NCBI GenBank assembly: GCA_027922465.2
Contig: BQMF02000784.1
Span: forward strand, 1-64,000
Source: Turritopsis dohrnii
Taxonomy: Eukaryota > Cnidaria > Hydrozoa > Anthoathecata > Oceaniidae
Direction: 5' to 3'
DNA length: 64,000 nt
The notes under the pieces are model-generated. The model did not search any database, was not told where the DNA came from, and was given only the letters and a program-made list of their open reading frames with translations. Every line of letters starts with the position of its first letter. Position 1 is the stretch's first letter. Shown here one piece after another: positions 1 to 11,000 of the stretch. The position numbers and the translations under genes are program-made.

Positions 1-339
1 CAGTTCACTATCAAATCTGACATATATCAAAACTGCAGGTCACAAGTGTATTCATATACAATAGCAATGTTGTACCAGCTTCAAAAATTTGATATTGTGA
101 AAATTAGCTTGACAATGTGCAGTTGTTTCATGACAAAAAAATAGAAGGAAGGACGTTCTAAAAACCTGCCTGTTTGATTGACGTATTCTTCTGTGATGAT
201 GAGACATTCCTGGTGCACATTGACACTATTATGTTGAAGGAATGTTAAAATAAGGAAGAAAGATTTTTCTAAGGTATAAGTTGTTAACCACAAAGCATAA
301 ATGTTAAGAAAAATTATTCTGTATGCAAAGCAATGGCTT
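1..339. other. Left edge, no recognised gene
   Basis: I see no recognisable coding or repeat structure before the LINE endonuclease homology begins near 340. A 70-codon open frame on the minus strand (81-293) has no domain I recognise and is probably chance. Confidence 0.4.
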
Positions 340-521
340 ACTACTGCTACTCATTTTTTTACTTGATTATATATTCCCAAAATTATACTCTTCCCACTAG
401 GATCTTCCCTGGTTCTAAAACTTTGATTGATAACATTTTCATCTCTTCTTCTGATTACTGTTGGAAATCTGGTAATATTTTGTCCAGTATCTCTGATCAT
501 CTTTCCCAATTCATCATCTTA

Positions 522-840
522 CCGACTGGTAGCCTTGTGTGGTAGAGTGCTCGCTTCCTGTTCGGGAAGTCGCGGGTTCAATCCCCGACCAAGTCATGCC
601 AGCGACTATAACAGTGTGAATCAATCCTCTCTGCTTAGCACTCAGCAAGAGAGTAGGAATGATGTCTAGGGTGGTTGTCTAGTTGAGCGGTTCCTGTCAT
701 TACAGCTTCCGTAGCCCAAATGGGGGCTTTAAATGCTCTAGGACCTCCTTCGCAGGACCCTCATTGATAACAGTACCTTACGGAACTGAAGAGGCTATCC
801 TGGGTAAACATTCGTAAATAAATAAAATAAATAAATAAAT
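522..840 (+). mobile_element. tRNA-derived SINE inserted in the LINE endonuclease
   Basis: The 319-bp insert has a tRNA-like head. The near-intact acceptor ends are GACTGGT at 524-530 and ACCAAGTC at 588-595. An A-box-like GTGGTAGAGTG and a B box GGGTTCAATCC (574-584) give pol III promoter elements. An unrelated body follows, and the tail is an (AAAT)n tract at 815-840. ATCTTA occurs on both sides (516-521 and 839-844), giving a short target duplication in AT-rich sequence, and the LINE reading frame resumes immediately after it. The tail resembles the GTAAATAAATAA end of the host LINE, as expected if LINE machinery mobilises it. Confidence 0.85.
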
Positions 841-844
841 CTTA

Positions 845-1588
845 GACTCGTCAGAATCTAATAAATCTTCATCATCATCCTATTATTTCAAATACTGGAA
901 GAAATTCAACTGTGAAGATTTTATTTTAGATTTTCTATCAATCGACTGGAAAAGCAGACTGAAACTTGAAGCTGGTGATGTTGACTTTTCCTTTAATACT
1001 TTCTTTGCAATCATTGATGCTCTTGTTGACAAACATGTTCCACAAGTCAAGTTGACTAAGAAACAAATTAATAACTCACGCAAACCCTGGATCACTGGCG
1101 GCTTAATAAAATCTATGAATAAACGTGACAAACTCCTTCAACTATATATCAAGACAAAAAATCCTGATGTTAAGTCTCAATATCACGAACGATACAAAAC
1201 TTACCGAAATCATATTGTAGCCCTATGTAAGCAAAGCAAAATTAATCACTTCAGTCAGTACTTTCAAACTAATTCAAACAACATTCGTAAAATTTGGGCT
1301 GGTGTTAGAGATCTAATTCAATGCAAATCTAAAACCACTACTTCTATCTCTATCTGTTAATAACTCTATTATTTCTGATCCTTCCCTTGTATCACAATCT
1401 TTTAACGATTACTTTTCCTCTATAGCAGATACTATTAGATCCAAAGTTGGATTCACCCCTCACAATTTCAAACATTATCTCAGTAACCCTATCAATCACT
1501 CTGTGTTTCTACGTCCTGTTACTCATGAGGAAATTTTATCCCAAATAAGTCAATTAAAATTCAGTAAATCCTCTGGCCCTAATAGTAT
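845..1588 (+). pseudogene. LINE linker between endonuclease and RT (broken)
   Basis: The frame starting near 844 encodes the typical LINE linker (DWKSRLKLEAGD, then KPWITGGL, then HFSQYFQTNSNNIRKIW). After about 1345 the homology moves to another frame (SQSFNDYFSSIADTIRSKVG, then the conserved LKFSKSSGPNSI just before the RT). A single indel near 1340-1355 therefore breaks the gene. No function is expected apart from belonging to the element. Confidence 0.8.
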
Positions 1589-2296
1589 CAGTCTTATTCA
1601 TATAGATTTACGAAGGCGTGCGGAGGTCCGCTCGCCTAAACTCAGTTTAGCTGATTTTACGCGAGTGATTTACCGCTCGCCATAACAAATCAAGGCGAGT
1701 GATGGCGAGTGGTTGAAAAACTTGAGTTTCTCATGGCATCGAAATATTTATACGTGACGTTTTCATACCCTTACTCTAACTTTTCACTTACATGATTTGA
1801 AAGAAAAAACAAAACAAGAACTGAACGAGAGCTGCTTTGCTCTTTTGGAAGGTAGAAATTTCTAACTTTCATAAGACCTTTCGTTGGTCATCTCAAAACA
1901 ATAAACCCATTAAATACTTATAAACAAAATAATAAGGTGTGTGAATGCTTGGTGAAGGGAAATCAAACATTGAACACCCGTTCAGTTTTATCTTTAGAAT
2001 TTTAAGTTTGTTTGATTTTAATTAAAAAAGTATTGTTAAGTGCACTGGTGTCTTGTGACGTCAATCGTCTGGAATGCAAATGAAAGCCCTCCTAGTTTCC
2101 ACACATTGCAATTCATACCAATGTGAGTTAACTTTATGATTTTCGAAAGAACAATGAAATGTTTCGTATTTTTACGAGTGTAAACGAGGGAGTGTTTGTT
2201 CAACTTTTAGGCGAGCAAAAAAACACTCGCCTCGTAATTTTTAGGCGTGTGTGGGCGCGTGCGCGAGTGATCGCTCGCCATAAATGAATAAGCCTG
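1589..2296. mobile_element. Short DNA transposon (MITE-like) with CAG termini and 6-bp target duplication
   Basis: The ends are inverted: CAGTCTTATTCAT at 1589-1601 and, reading in from the right, CAGGCTTATTCAT at 2296-2284. TAGTAT flanks both sides (1583-1588 and 2297-2302). Removing the element and one TAGTAT rejoins the LINE frame exactly (GPNS then IPLQILHLM), which validates both boundaries. Subterminal regions are rich in GCGAGTG/CGCTCGCC motifs in both orientations, possibly transposase-binding repeats. It has no coding capacity. CAG termini suggest a hAT-type family, but a 6-bp duplication is shorter than the canonical 8. Confidence 0.85.
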
Positions 2297-2324
2297 TAGT
2301 ATCCCGCTGCAGATCTTACACCTT

Positions 2325-3788
2325 ATGCCTCAAGACATTTCTCACATACTTTCTGATCTTTTTAATCTGTCTATATCTTCCGGTAAATTTCCATCCATTC
2401 TGAAAATCTCCAGTGTCATCCCTGTCTTTAAAAACAAAGGTTCTCCTCTTATTCCCTCTTACTACCGCCCAATATCTTTGCTCTCTAACATCAAAAAAAT
2501 TTTCGAAAAATTAATTTACTCTCGTCTTATAAACTTTCCTGACAAACACAAAGTCATTTACAAACGCCAATATGGTTTCCGGAAAAATCATTCTACAACT
2601 CACGCTCTATTGACTATCATTGAGCGTATTCGCCAGTCCCTTGACTCTGGTCAATTTGCTTGTGGAGTTTTTGTCGATTTACAAAAAGCATTTGATACTG
2701 TGGATCATCATAATATACTTTTATCCAAACTTAAGCACTATGGAATCAGAGGCATTGCCAACCAATGGTTTCAGTCTTATTTATCCAGTAGATCTCAATC
2801 TGTTACTGTTTCTAACATATCCTCCAAACCTGCACTAATCAAGCATGGTGTTCCTCAAGGATCTGTGCTTGGCACTCTCCTTTTTCTAATATACATAAAT
2901 GACCTACATAGGTCACTGATCTTTTCAGAAGCTCATCACTTTGCTGATGACACAAACCTAATCAGCTTTAGTAATTCTTTGAATTCACTCACTAAACAAC
3001 TAAACCTAGACTTCCATAAACTCTCATATTGGCTTAATGCCAATAACATTTTTCTTAACCAAAACAAAACTGAATTCATTCTTTTTAGATCCCCAGGCAT
3101 ACCTAATCCTACTCTCTTTAGACTAAAACTTCATGGCAGATGGTTGTACCCTAGTCGTTCTATCAAATACCTTGGAATATTCCTTGACCAAAATCTATCC
3201 TGGAATAAACAAATTTCGAGTCTCTGCATCAAATTACGCAAAGCCAATGGCGCACTTTGTAAACTTCGTCATTTTGTTTGTCAGTCGGTTTTGAGGTCAA
3301 TCTATTTTGCAATTTTTGACTCTCACTTGAGATACGGTTGTCAAGTATGGGGTCTCATCAAAACTTATAACAATAACAGAGTTTTTATTTTACAAAAGAA
3401 GGCTGTTCGTTTAATCACCTTTTCAAATTTTAGATCTCCCTCAATTCCCATCTTTCATGATCTTAATATCCTCCCTATCTTCTCCCTTGTTAAGATTCTC
3501 AATAACACATTTGTCTACAATTATTTAAATTCAAACCTCCCTGATAAAATCTTTCAAGTTTTTAAATTCTCACCTGCCTCCACCTCTCATGAACACAACA
3601 CACGTTTCAGTAGCTCTGGAGGGTTATCAATTCCTAGCATCAAAACTAATGCATTTGGCAAAAATTCACTAACATTCCAGGCAATCAAATTTTGGAATCA
3701 ACTTCAATCATCCCATCCTGATATAATTCTTCATAATTTAGCTCTTAATACTCTTAGAAAACTATCAATTACTCTGTCACTGCAATAG
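2325..3788 (+). CDS. LINE reverse transcriptase domain
   Basis: An open frame of 487 codons that is RT throughout. It has the thumb-proximal SYYRPISLLS motif (about residues 45-54), YGFRKNHSTTHA, the first catalytic aspartate in FVDLQKAFDTVDH, HGVPQGSVLG, and the catalytic pair in HFADDTNL (2936-2959). A C-terminal region follows with the IKYLGIFLDQNLSW motif characteristic of CR1/jockey-type elements. The ATG used is internal: homology continues upstream to 2300, and originally to 1588 before the 708-bp insertion. No stop codon falls within it, so this block is less decayed than the linker. It would act in target-primed reverse transcription of LINE RNA in the nucleus. Confidence 0.85.
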   Translation: MPQDISHILSDLFNLSISSGKFPSILKISSVIPVFKNKGSPLIPSYYRPISLLSNIKKIFEKLIYSRLINFPDKHKVIYKRQYGFRKNHSTTHALLTIIERIRQSLDSGQFACGVFVDLQKAFDTVDHHNILLSKLKHYGIRGIANQWFQSYLSSRSQSVTVSNISSKPALIKHGVPQGSVLGTLLFLIYINDLHRSLIFSEAHHFADDTNLISFSNSLNSLTKQLNLDFHKLSYWLNANNIFLNQNKTEFILFRSPGIPNPTLFRLKLHGRWLYPSRSIKYLGIFLDQNLSWNKQISSLCIKLRKANGALCKLRHFVCQSVLRSIYFAIFDSHLRYGCQVWGLIKTYNNNRVFILQKKAVRLITFSNFRSPSIPIFHDLNILPIFSLVKILNNTFVYNYLNSNLPDKIFQVFKFSPASTSHEHNTRFSSSGGLSIPSIKTNAFGKNSLTFQAIKFWNQLQSSHPDIILHNLALNTLRKLSITLSLQ

Positions 3789-4134
3789 CTCACCTGTTTA
3801 GTTTGTTTGTTTTGTTTTGTTTTGTTTTTGTTGTTATTTCTTGTTCTTGATTTTTGTTTTGTTTTATAATCTGGTATGTCTCTTTCTCTATCCTTTTTTT
3901 GTCTTGTTATTGTTTAGTTTCTTAGTTTCTTTCTTTTGTAACTGTTGATAAACAAGTTGAGTTCTCTCTCTATATTTTTTTTTTTATTTATTTTTTTACT
4001 GGTGGCCTCCCCCTCGATTAGCGTGTCTATTGGTGTGGTCTCCTTCCATGTTTATATTGTATATGATCTAATAAAAATTGTATATTATTTAACCATGGTA
4101 AATAAATAATTACTTACTTACTTACTTCACTGCC

Positions 4135-6042
4135 ACTAGTAGCACACTCTTGGCCAGCTGGTAGGTTTGCTTTTGTTTTTTACTTTCAGTAAAGGCTGAA
4201 ATAAACTATTTAGCAAAAATGACAGTATATTCAGAAAAAAATGTTTTTACACTCTCATTTTCAATGAAATTGAAAATTTAAAAATTCAACATGTTCAATT
4301 TTAACTTTTCAATGTCATGTTTTTCTATTGTTCTAAATCGAATCTATTGTTTTCGTGCATATGTTGGTTGCACACAATGATGAGAACATAAACGAAAACA
4401 ACATTTTAAACACAAGACTAAATGAAGATGCAAGAAGCAACTGAGAATTTCATTGAAATTTGGAGGAGTCAACCAAGTTTACAGGATTTCAAATTCCCAT
4501 TCTTCAGGGATAGGAATGAGAAAGCATGGAAATGCCAAGTTCATTTCATCTATTTCAGGCATGGCTTCTCTCGTTCACTTCTTTGTTTTCGTTTCCTAAA
4601 TTCCACTCTCTTTTTTTACAAAGTATAAACAACGACAGCAGCTGCTGTTTTTTCCCCAGAGTCCATGTTTGTAATTTTTCAATTTTTATGAGCCATTTTC
4701 TGAGAAATTTATTTATTTATTTATTTATTTATTAACTATTTATACAAGATAAGAACACTTCAACAATATATACAATAAAATTGTAACATATCGCTGTTAT
4801 CAACAACGTGTGTCCTGTTGTAATAAACGTAAAGTTAAAAAGTTATAAAAGCAAGGTTATAAAAACAAGGATATAATAATAGAGAATAGATTTCACTGGC
4901 AATAATAATATTTGATATTTCATATTTCATATTCAGACAAAATAGGGCAAAGTCTAGAAGTGCTATTCTCAGATTGTGTTTGTTTTCAGAACAGGCATCT
5001 GTCCAATTTTTTAAAAAACGTTCCTATCAGTTTCCAAGAAATATGGTCCGTAATATTGACATTTTTTTGGGCGAAATTTCCAACATTGAATGTATATAAC
5101 TGCTATGTACTTTAAAGATAGGATTTGCTGTTTTTATGATGATATAGGCTTGTCTTTTGATATTATCTCAAGCTATAGGCAGAATTCTACCACAAAATTT
5201 TAAAATCAGTGCCTTTATATCTTTTGATGTCTAAAATCAATGGACCATAACTACAAAAATTTATGGCTTTGCTGACATTTGAGCATGAATATCTCCAATG
5301 GGCATCACTTGCAAAACGTTTTCTGTGGTTTATTTGAAAGTCACTTGAGTCTACATTCATTTCATGGAAAAAGATCTGTGTGAAAGTAAGGGCCTGGGGC
5401 TGAGAGGCTGCCCAAATACCAATTTTTGCTCAAACAATGCTTTAAAAAATAGCCCATAGTGGCCTTAGGTCTGACAATACGGGACAGTATTTTACTTTCT
5501 TCTAACATTTTACCTTTCATGCATAAGGAAAAATCCATGTGCTCTGGTCATGATAAGGCTACAGAAACCTCAAAAGAAGCCTTGGAAAGCCAAATTTTAT
5601 ATTAGATTTTTACTGAATTTCTCAGAAAATGGCTCTTAATGTCACTGGAATGTATCATTGAAAAATGATTATAGTGTATTTCAGCCTTAACAGTTCTACT
5701 TCTTTTTCCAACTGTTAACTCAGACAAACCTTGTTAGAGTTAGACAGATTGAAACAAATATTTAACATTTCTTTAGTCATTTTGTAAAGACTGGGCATCT
5801 GTTGAAAATTAAAAGAAAAGTAATGTTGCCCTAAAAATAATGCTACATCAGCATTCATCCTCACACTACTGATCATATGATCACTATAACAGTCAATGTG
5901 ATGCTTCAGATATTGGGCAGGAAATAGGAGATTAGCTAGGATAAGGGTTGGAAGCAAAGAATCTGGTTTTTATTGATCAATATCTCGGTTGTTTTCAGAA
6001 CTAATAGCTTCTGTTTATAATGGTTTTGTTGGGTGATCTTTG
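4135..6042. other. Intergenic region upstream of MIB1
   Basis: Holds a TTTA microsatellite (about 4707-4733) and otherwise AT-rich sequence. I find no convincing gene. The MIB1 promoter and any 5' UTR exons must lie here or further left, but I cannot place them from sequence alone. An in-frame stop at 6034-6036 closes the frame just upstream of the MIB1 ATG. Confidence 0.4.
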
Positions 6043-8015
6043 ATGGCAGTTGCTTCCATTTCTGTTGAGCCTCAAATATACATTGGATCAAGGGTTATTC
6101 GAGGACCTGATTGGAAATGGGGAAAGCAAGATGGTGGGGATGGCCATGTCGGAACAGTTCGTAATTTTGAAAGTCCTGAGGAAGTAGTGGTTGTTTGGGA
6201 TAATGGAACAGCAGCGAATTATAGATGCTTAGGAGCAAATGATTTAAGAATTCTTGACTCAGGTCCTGCAGGTACTCCTATTTCAAATGGTTTAAATATG
6301 GCAGATTATTCTTATACCAGCAAACATGAATTGTGAAGATGAAGTAATTATGAGGTGTTCATCTTTTTCTTTGGTAATTTAATTCTTGATGAATTCATTC
6401 TACTAGGTATTAAGCATGATGGAAAAAGCTGCAATGAATGTCAAGTGCAACCTATTTATGGTATTCGATGGCAATGTGTGGAGTGTGTTGATTTTGATTT
6501 ATGCAGCATATGTTATCATTCTGATAAACATCAACTTAGGCATCGATTTTATCGGATCAAAACACAAAGTGCTGAAAGGTAAGATATTTTGTTAGATGAT
6601 TGATAAAGCATAAGCAATAATCAACACTAAGTGCTTTAATGTCTTTTATAATGTTTTTAGCAAACTTAAACAACATTTTATCGAACATTCTTTTCTGACA
6701 TTGAATGACATTTTGAATGGAAAATTCAAATGTTCAGATGGAAATGTTGATGGAATGATGGAAATTCTTGCATCACAAACTTCTTTTTTTATATAAACTC
6801 AAAATATTAACACATAATTGGCAATGAATTTTATGGGTTCTGAAATCAAAATCGTTGGCATAGAAAAGCTAGGCAATATCTTATACTAGTAAGCCGGGAA
6901 AAGTTCCTTAACGGCTTTAAATTTCAAAAACAAGGTGCACAAACCCTTGGAAATAGGTGAAGAAAAATGAAATCACCAAATATTGAACACACTCGCTAAA
7001 TAAGATGTAAGTAACAGAGAGTGGTAAATTCAATAACAATGTTATAGAACTCAGAATCAAAGTGTATTTTAGGTTTTAAAGATGGGTCTTGTATGACGTT
7101 ATTGACATTGAGTAAATATTGCAAAAAATATGAAGTCATCTGTACTACCTATTAGTGTTTTTGCTTCAAAAAATTCCATGCAAGGTGTTGATATGAAATA
7201 CCAATTGGTTTTTAATGTTTTACTTTGGGAATACCTTCACAGATGTTTTTTTATTATTACTTTCTATTTGATTGACTGATAGGCACTACGAGGATGTTAC
7301 TTTCCCATTCCAGCTAATATGCATCTCAATTTTATCACAATTTATCCATCTCAATTTTGTCACAATTTATCTTACCTCTCACCCAGCTTTGTTGATCCTG
7401 AAGCATCCCAAGACTTCACCAGGGACACAGTCAGTAGAATTTTTGTGAACCTCTGGTGTGCCAGCCAAATACAATACCGTTATGCCACTGCTGGTTGTGC
7501 GACCAGCACTGTGTTGTAAACATCTTACAAGTAAACTTGCTTATCGTTACACACCATCTACTTTAGAGTTGTTATGGATCCAAGAAGGAAGTGCAAAAAG
7601 ATAACATGTCGTGGTATATATTCTGGTGCTAGAGTTGTTCGTGGTGTTGACTGGCATTGGGAAACACAAGATGGTATCTCTTTTTTCTTGGTCAAGAATT
7701 TTGGGGGTAATACGCAGAGTAAGAGTGTGCTGTGACATGCGAACCATTTGTATAATTGTGCAGTGCTATACCCAAATCAGACCTTGAAATTTCAGTTGTG
7801 TGATTAATGGATAAACTAAGATCGGAGATGACTAGAAATATAAACAGCTTTTTGATTTCAGAATTTTGTTCATTTATAACTAACTAGGTGATGCTGGAAA
7901 ACGAGGGAAAGTGTCTGAGATACAAGATTGGAATTCATTATGCCCAAGAAGTGCTGCCTACGTTGTCTGGGATACTGGTGCTAAGAATCTTTACAGGCTT
8001 GGTTTTGAAGGAATG
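6043..8015 (+). other. MIB1: MIB1 exons 1-4: ligand-binding MIB/HERC2-ZZ-MIB/HERC2 module
   Basis: Exon 1 encodes the first MIB/HERC2 domain ([18 protein letters not shown], then [15 protein letters not shown], residues about 14-72). Exon 2 is the ZZ zinc finger (residues about 77-130) with paired cysteines CNEC, CVEC, CSIC and a terminal histidine pair in the HQLRHRF segment. Exons 3-4 form the second MIB/HERC2 domain ([17 protein letters not shown], then [13 protein letters not shown]). In known MIB1 this module binds the intracellular tails of Notch ligands. The exon 1-2 boundary splits a glycine codon (phase 1), exactly between the two domains. Confidence 0.93.
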
Positions 8016-11000
8016 GTGAGTAATGTTTTTTCATCGTTATTTTTATAATGCCTGTTGTGGATGATATAAGCTGATCCAGTATAAGTTCCTTTCCGATGTT
8101 TGGGAGGACATTCAAATTAGTTTTCAATCAAATGCAAAGTTTAGGGGCGCATATCAAGAGAACCCACAAGGATAACTAATGTTTTGTTGGGTATGCTATA
8201 TTGGCAATGGGTTAACATAAATATTGTGGTCTAAATTATTTTCAGTGAAGTCTTTGATCAGATGGTCCCGTACATATTTTTTATCAGTTATTCAAACGTT
8301 GGATGATGCTTTTTGTTCACCAGCCAGTGATTCTGTTTTTGTTGAGAAGGTAGCAGTGCACAAGAATTAAATATTGAAAATGTTTTACCCAGCATGCCAG
8401 TCATACATATATTTTGAACTTCTTACCAAACTGTTGCTGTACAAATATCACTTGTTGATTTATCAGGTTGATTTGAAATGTGTCTCAGATGCAAAGGGTC
8501 CTTCAATTTACAAAGAGCATTTACCTTTACTTGGGAGAAAAGCCACTGGAAGTTCATCTGCAGATCATTCATTGTCAATTGGGGATCAAGTGCAAGTAGT
8601 TCTAGATATCGAAGTTGTTCATTCTCTGCAAGTTGGGCATGGGGGTTGGACAGATGGTATGGTTGAGGTAATTTTTTGAAATTTACATGGCTTTGATTTA
8701 TATGTGTTATGAAAACGAAACAACAGACCAACAAAGGCAATTTCAAATATATGCTTACTTCCAACATGTAATTTTTAGTTAGTGCATAAAAGAATCTGTC
8801 AATATTAAAGTTTTTTGTGTAGTCAATGAATTTCATTAAAATGTTGGTGCTCATACTGCTCTTGACTCTTTCGTTTTGATGTTTTTTGGTTTTTTTATTT
8901 TCAAAGTTACGTTACGTTCTTTGTTGTTGTTTTTTGTTATTTTCCCTGCTTTTGATATCAAAGACTTTAATCTTGACTGATTTTGAGTTAGATCAAAGAG
9001 TTTGGGAGTCCAAAGTCAACTGACCAAAATATGAAATGTAAAGATTTTTTTAATAAAAGAAATAAAAATCGTAAAAAAAAATTTATAATGTGAAAAGAAA
9101 TAAATACTCAGTAGTGTGTCCTTTTTGGTGGATTAGTTTTGTTTGGGAAATAAGTCTGACCTAAATATGTTTTGTTTGTGAATAAGAAAAAAGAGGTCTT
9201 AAAAGCTCCTTAATTCACACTATAAAGAATTTAGTTTCTGTAATTTCATTCTGATACAAGTACTTTGTATTAATTCTTTTATTTTGAAGGCTTTGAACTG
9301 CATTGGTATTGTTTCCGGGTTTGATGAAGACGGTGATGTTATCGTAGATTACACAAGTGGAAACCGGTTTGAGTTCTCTTGTCTCTCTTTGTTTTGTTTG
9401 ACAAATTACACAATTTTTATTTTGTAATGTTTTTAACTCTATATGACATTCAGATTTTATTATTGTTATTTTTGAATTTTAGATGGACATTCAATCCTAC
9501 TGCCCTTACGCAATATAATGGACTTGATTTATCTTCTGAAACGAATATAGGAGAGGATGAAAATTTGGTGATTTACTCTCCAGTCACTCCTAATTTTGTG
9601 GCAGGAGATATTGTACAGATATTACCTGATGTTGATAAGATTAAACCCCTTCAAGCTGGACATGGTGAATGGACTGATGCCATGCTCTCGGTAAACCTTA
9701 CTTCATGTCATTATCATAACATTGATTTAACCTTCTAGCTATTATGTCTTTTCGTAATACCTCGATTAAGCACTCCCTCAAATGATTGCCTGCCAGAGAG
9801 GTGAAATTATTGAATATCATTGCCTGTATCGTGGACCCCCAAAAAAGTCAGTTATCCCTATTGATTCCCGAGATATTCCCCTGAAAACCTCACGTTCAAT
9901 TGGGGATGCAATGCAATGATTCCCTGTGATCATAAAAAAACTGACGTCACACCACATGCTTTTATAATAATTGTGAAAAAAGTGTCTCTCGCCTCTACAT
10001 GGTTTTATAAGCAATTAAGAAGACGTTGAAATTCAATTAAATATATCACTCTTTCGTATTAGGATATAGATATCTTAAGATTTCTATGTCTTGAATAACA
10101 TTGAAAATTTTGTTCTTTAGACAGCTGGAAAAATTGGTTTTATTCAAAGAGTTTATAATGATGGTGATGTGAAGGTAAACGTTACTGTAGAATTAATTAT
10201 TGTTGATGTTTGTTGTTTCAAAAATAATCATAACAATTATGTTTTTCTTAAGGTTGAAGTGAATGGTACTAGCTGGACATACAATCGCTTGTGTGTAAAA
10301 AAGGTTGTCTCAGCAAAAACGAAGACTGTCGGTATAATTTCATTTTTTATTAAACGTTTCTTTTTCAACTAATATTTCATCTATTGTTTTAATACAAGTT
10401 CTCATTAGCGATCTGAATACTTACATGGGTGCATTGGGGTAATTTTTAAACTTCATAGTTATAGGGAAAAAAAGTTATTATTTTTTTCATATTACACAGC
10501 TGAGTTTCAGTGCTTCTATAATTGTTAGCTTTATACCTCGATAAAAGCATCTACTCTGAATTTTATATGTAAAGTGATGAATCTTCAAATTGTGAAAAGC
10601 CAATCATTGGTTTATATGAAAATGAGCCAAAGTATGGTAAGGAAGAAATAAAGAGGAGCGGGGTTTCGACAAATCGTTTTTCAGTAATGTTCAATGACAT
10701 ACGTTATGTAAGAGAAGATTGTACGTCCAAATTTTGTTCAAAGTTATCTGCCATGTGCAAAGTTAGTTCATACGAGTACATGGCAAAGAGTTTTCCAGTT
10801 TTCAAAATCACCATTTGTGACTATATTTTTCAAATCTTAAGAACCTACAGCTAAAACCATTTACGTGAACCTCTACAATGATGGCCTTATATTTTTTTTG
10901 CTTCTATGCATTATTCGGAAATAAGGAAGAGTCTTTCTTTTTATCTTTTTTTATGTTCTTAAGACTTTTAATTTAGACGATGTTTCAAACTTATTTGAGA

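Larger units (their letters stand above)
340..4134 (+). mobile_element. 5'-truncated non-LTR retrotransposon (CR1/jockey-like), interrupted twice
   Basis: Three collinear coding blocks belong to one LINE. They are the C-terminal end of the APE-type endonuclease (about 340-521, ending in SISDHLSQF), the endonuclease-RT linker (about 845-1588) and the reverse transcriptase (2300-3788). A SINE separates the first two and a 708-bp DNA element separates the last two; removing both insertions restores the LINE order. The 3' UTR is T-rich and ends in a (TTAC)n microsatellite tail near 4110-4126, as in CR1/L2-type elements rather than poly(A) LINEs. The 5' part, including most of the endonuclease, is missing. 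There is also a frame break near 1340-1360, so the copy cannot be active. Confidence 0.85.

Noticed and set aside
524..595. tRNA gene on the plus strand
   Set aside because: Cloverleaf is only approximate, and the sequence is the head of a 319-bp insert with a short ATCTTA duplication and an AAAT tail.
8423..8854. 143-codon minus-strand ORF
   Set aside because: It is antisense over MIB1 exon 5, whose splice sites and conserved MIB repeat clearly define the plus strand as coding.
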